Source: Kiritimatiellia bacterium
GTDB lineage: Bacteria > Verrucomicrobiota > Kiritimatiellia > RFP12 > DVOR01
DNA length: 5,607 nt
Direction of reading: 5' to 3'
Assembly (NCBI GenBank): GCA_017548245.1
Contig: JAFYMU010000132.1
Span: 1 to 5,607 of the forward strand
The position numbers and the translations under genes were made by a program. The notes under the pieces were generated by a model. The model made no database searches, had not been told where the DNA came from, and saw only the letters and a list, made by a program, of their open reading frames with translations. This document shows, piece by piece, positions 5,512 to 5,607 of the stretch (positions are counted from its first letter, which is position 1; each line of letters starts with the position of its first letter).

Positions 5512-5546
5512 ACACAAAAGGGCATCCGGTGGGATGCCCTTTGTGT
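5512..5546 (-). terminator. Second hairpin with the adhE-terminator stem, probably for a convergent gene
   Basis: AAAGGGCATCC (5517-5527) pairs with GGATGCCCTTT (5532-5542) around GGTG, extended by ACAC/GTGT with one bulged A. On the plus strand no T tract follows. On the minus strand the loop reads CACC, as in the adhE terminator, and the hairpin is followed by TTTTGTGTT, a partly T-rich tail. That favours a role as terminator of a gene converging from the right. A bidirectional role or a dispersed repeat is also possible. Confidence 0.5.
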
Positions 5547-5564
5547 GTTCATCAATAGCCAATG

Positions 5565-5607
5565 TTAGGCGGGCGTGTACGCGGTCCAAATTTGTTGCAA
5601 GGCGCGA
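5565..5607 (-). CDS. Possible C-terminal end of a convergent gene, truncated by the window edge
   Basis: One minus-strand frame runs in from the right edge and reads RALQQIWTAYTPA before a TAA at 5565-5567. This is 22 bases before the hairpin stem on the same strand, the same gap as between adhE and its terminator. The GC-rich third positions agree with the coding style of this window. Another minus frame ends at 5552-5554 after FGPRTRPPNIGY and is also possible. Only 13 codons are visible, so no function can be assigned. Confidence 0.3.
   Translation of the reverse strand, partial: RALQQIWTAYTPA

Noticed and set aside
5199..5558. A small repeat protein with an 11-residue period (FVVKSVALTHF-like on plus, LQRKSVASLHF-like on minus)
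   Set aside because: The period appears on both strands because 33 is divisible by three. The frames cross terminator stems and a C-rich tract, and no ribosome binding site was seen. The palindromic DNA explains the pattern better.
5563..5569. Integron attC-like core (GCCTAAC on the minus strand)
   Set aside because: No matching GTTRRRY partner lies at a sensible distance, and no integron gene is visible; a seven-base match is expected by chance.

Overview
The window is a stretch of a Gram-negative bacterial chromosome. It has three confident plus-strand genes and unusually repeat-rich intergenic DNA. The Gram-negative call rests on lpxB (lipid A synthesis) and an upstream lipoprotein with a type II signal peptide. 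A full-length bifunctional AdhE with strongly biased codon use points to an anaerobic or facultative fermenter. Parts of LpxB (DLLLCIFPFEP, YVGHPLV) remind me of Verrucomicrobiota-type LpxB proteins, but that is recollection without a search, so the phylum is a weak inference.

Layout. Positions 1-487 hold no convincing gene. They are GC-rich, contain two related repeat blocks (93-142 and 313-400), and end in a terminator-like hairpin with a T-rich tail. Positions 488-940 encode a small predicted lipoprotein. Four bases later lpxB (945-2102) begins, so the two are almost certainly co-transcribed; a strong intrinsic terminator (2122-2158) ends the unit. Positions 2159-2447 form the adhE control region. 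It contains a direct/inverted AAAGTGCA cluster, a chain of overlapping palindromes, a 10-base direct repeat, a sigma70-type promoter and a good ribosome binding site. adhE (2448-5159) follows, with an Ala/Lys/Pro-rich N-terminal tail, and ends at an intrinsic terminator (5176-5216).

The last 450 bases are the most unusual part. They contain a C-rich, G-poor tract (5217-5340), an array of four 33-base units built on a palindromic core (5342-5474), and a second hairpin (5512-5546). That hairpin has the same stem as the adhE terminator, but its loop is the reverse complement. This fits a convergent minus-strand gene entering from the right, of which only a few codons would lie in the window.

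Biologically, the first operon serves outer-membrane assembly and adhE serves redox balance during fermentation (acetyl-CoA to ethanol). I see no functional link between them beyond adjacency. No mobile element, CRISPR array, tRNA or rRNA was recognised. The most promising undescribed items are the 33-base palindromic array, the paired loop-inverted terminators, the unusual AdhE tail and the uncharacterised lipoprotein next to lpxB.
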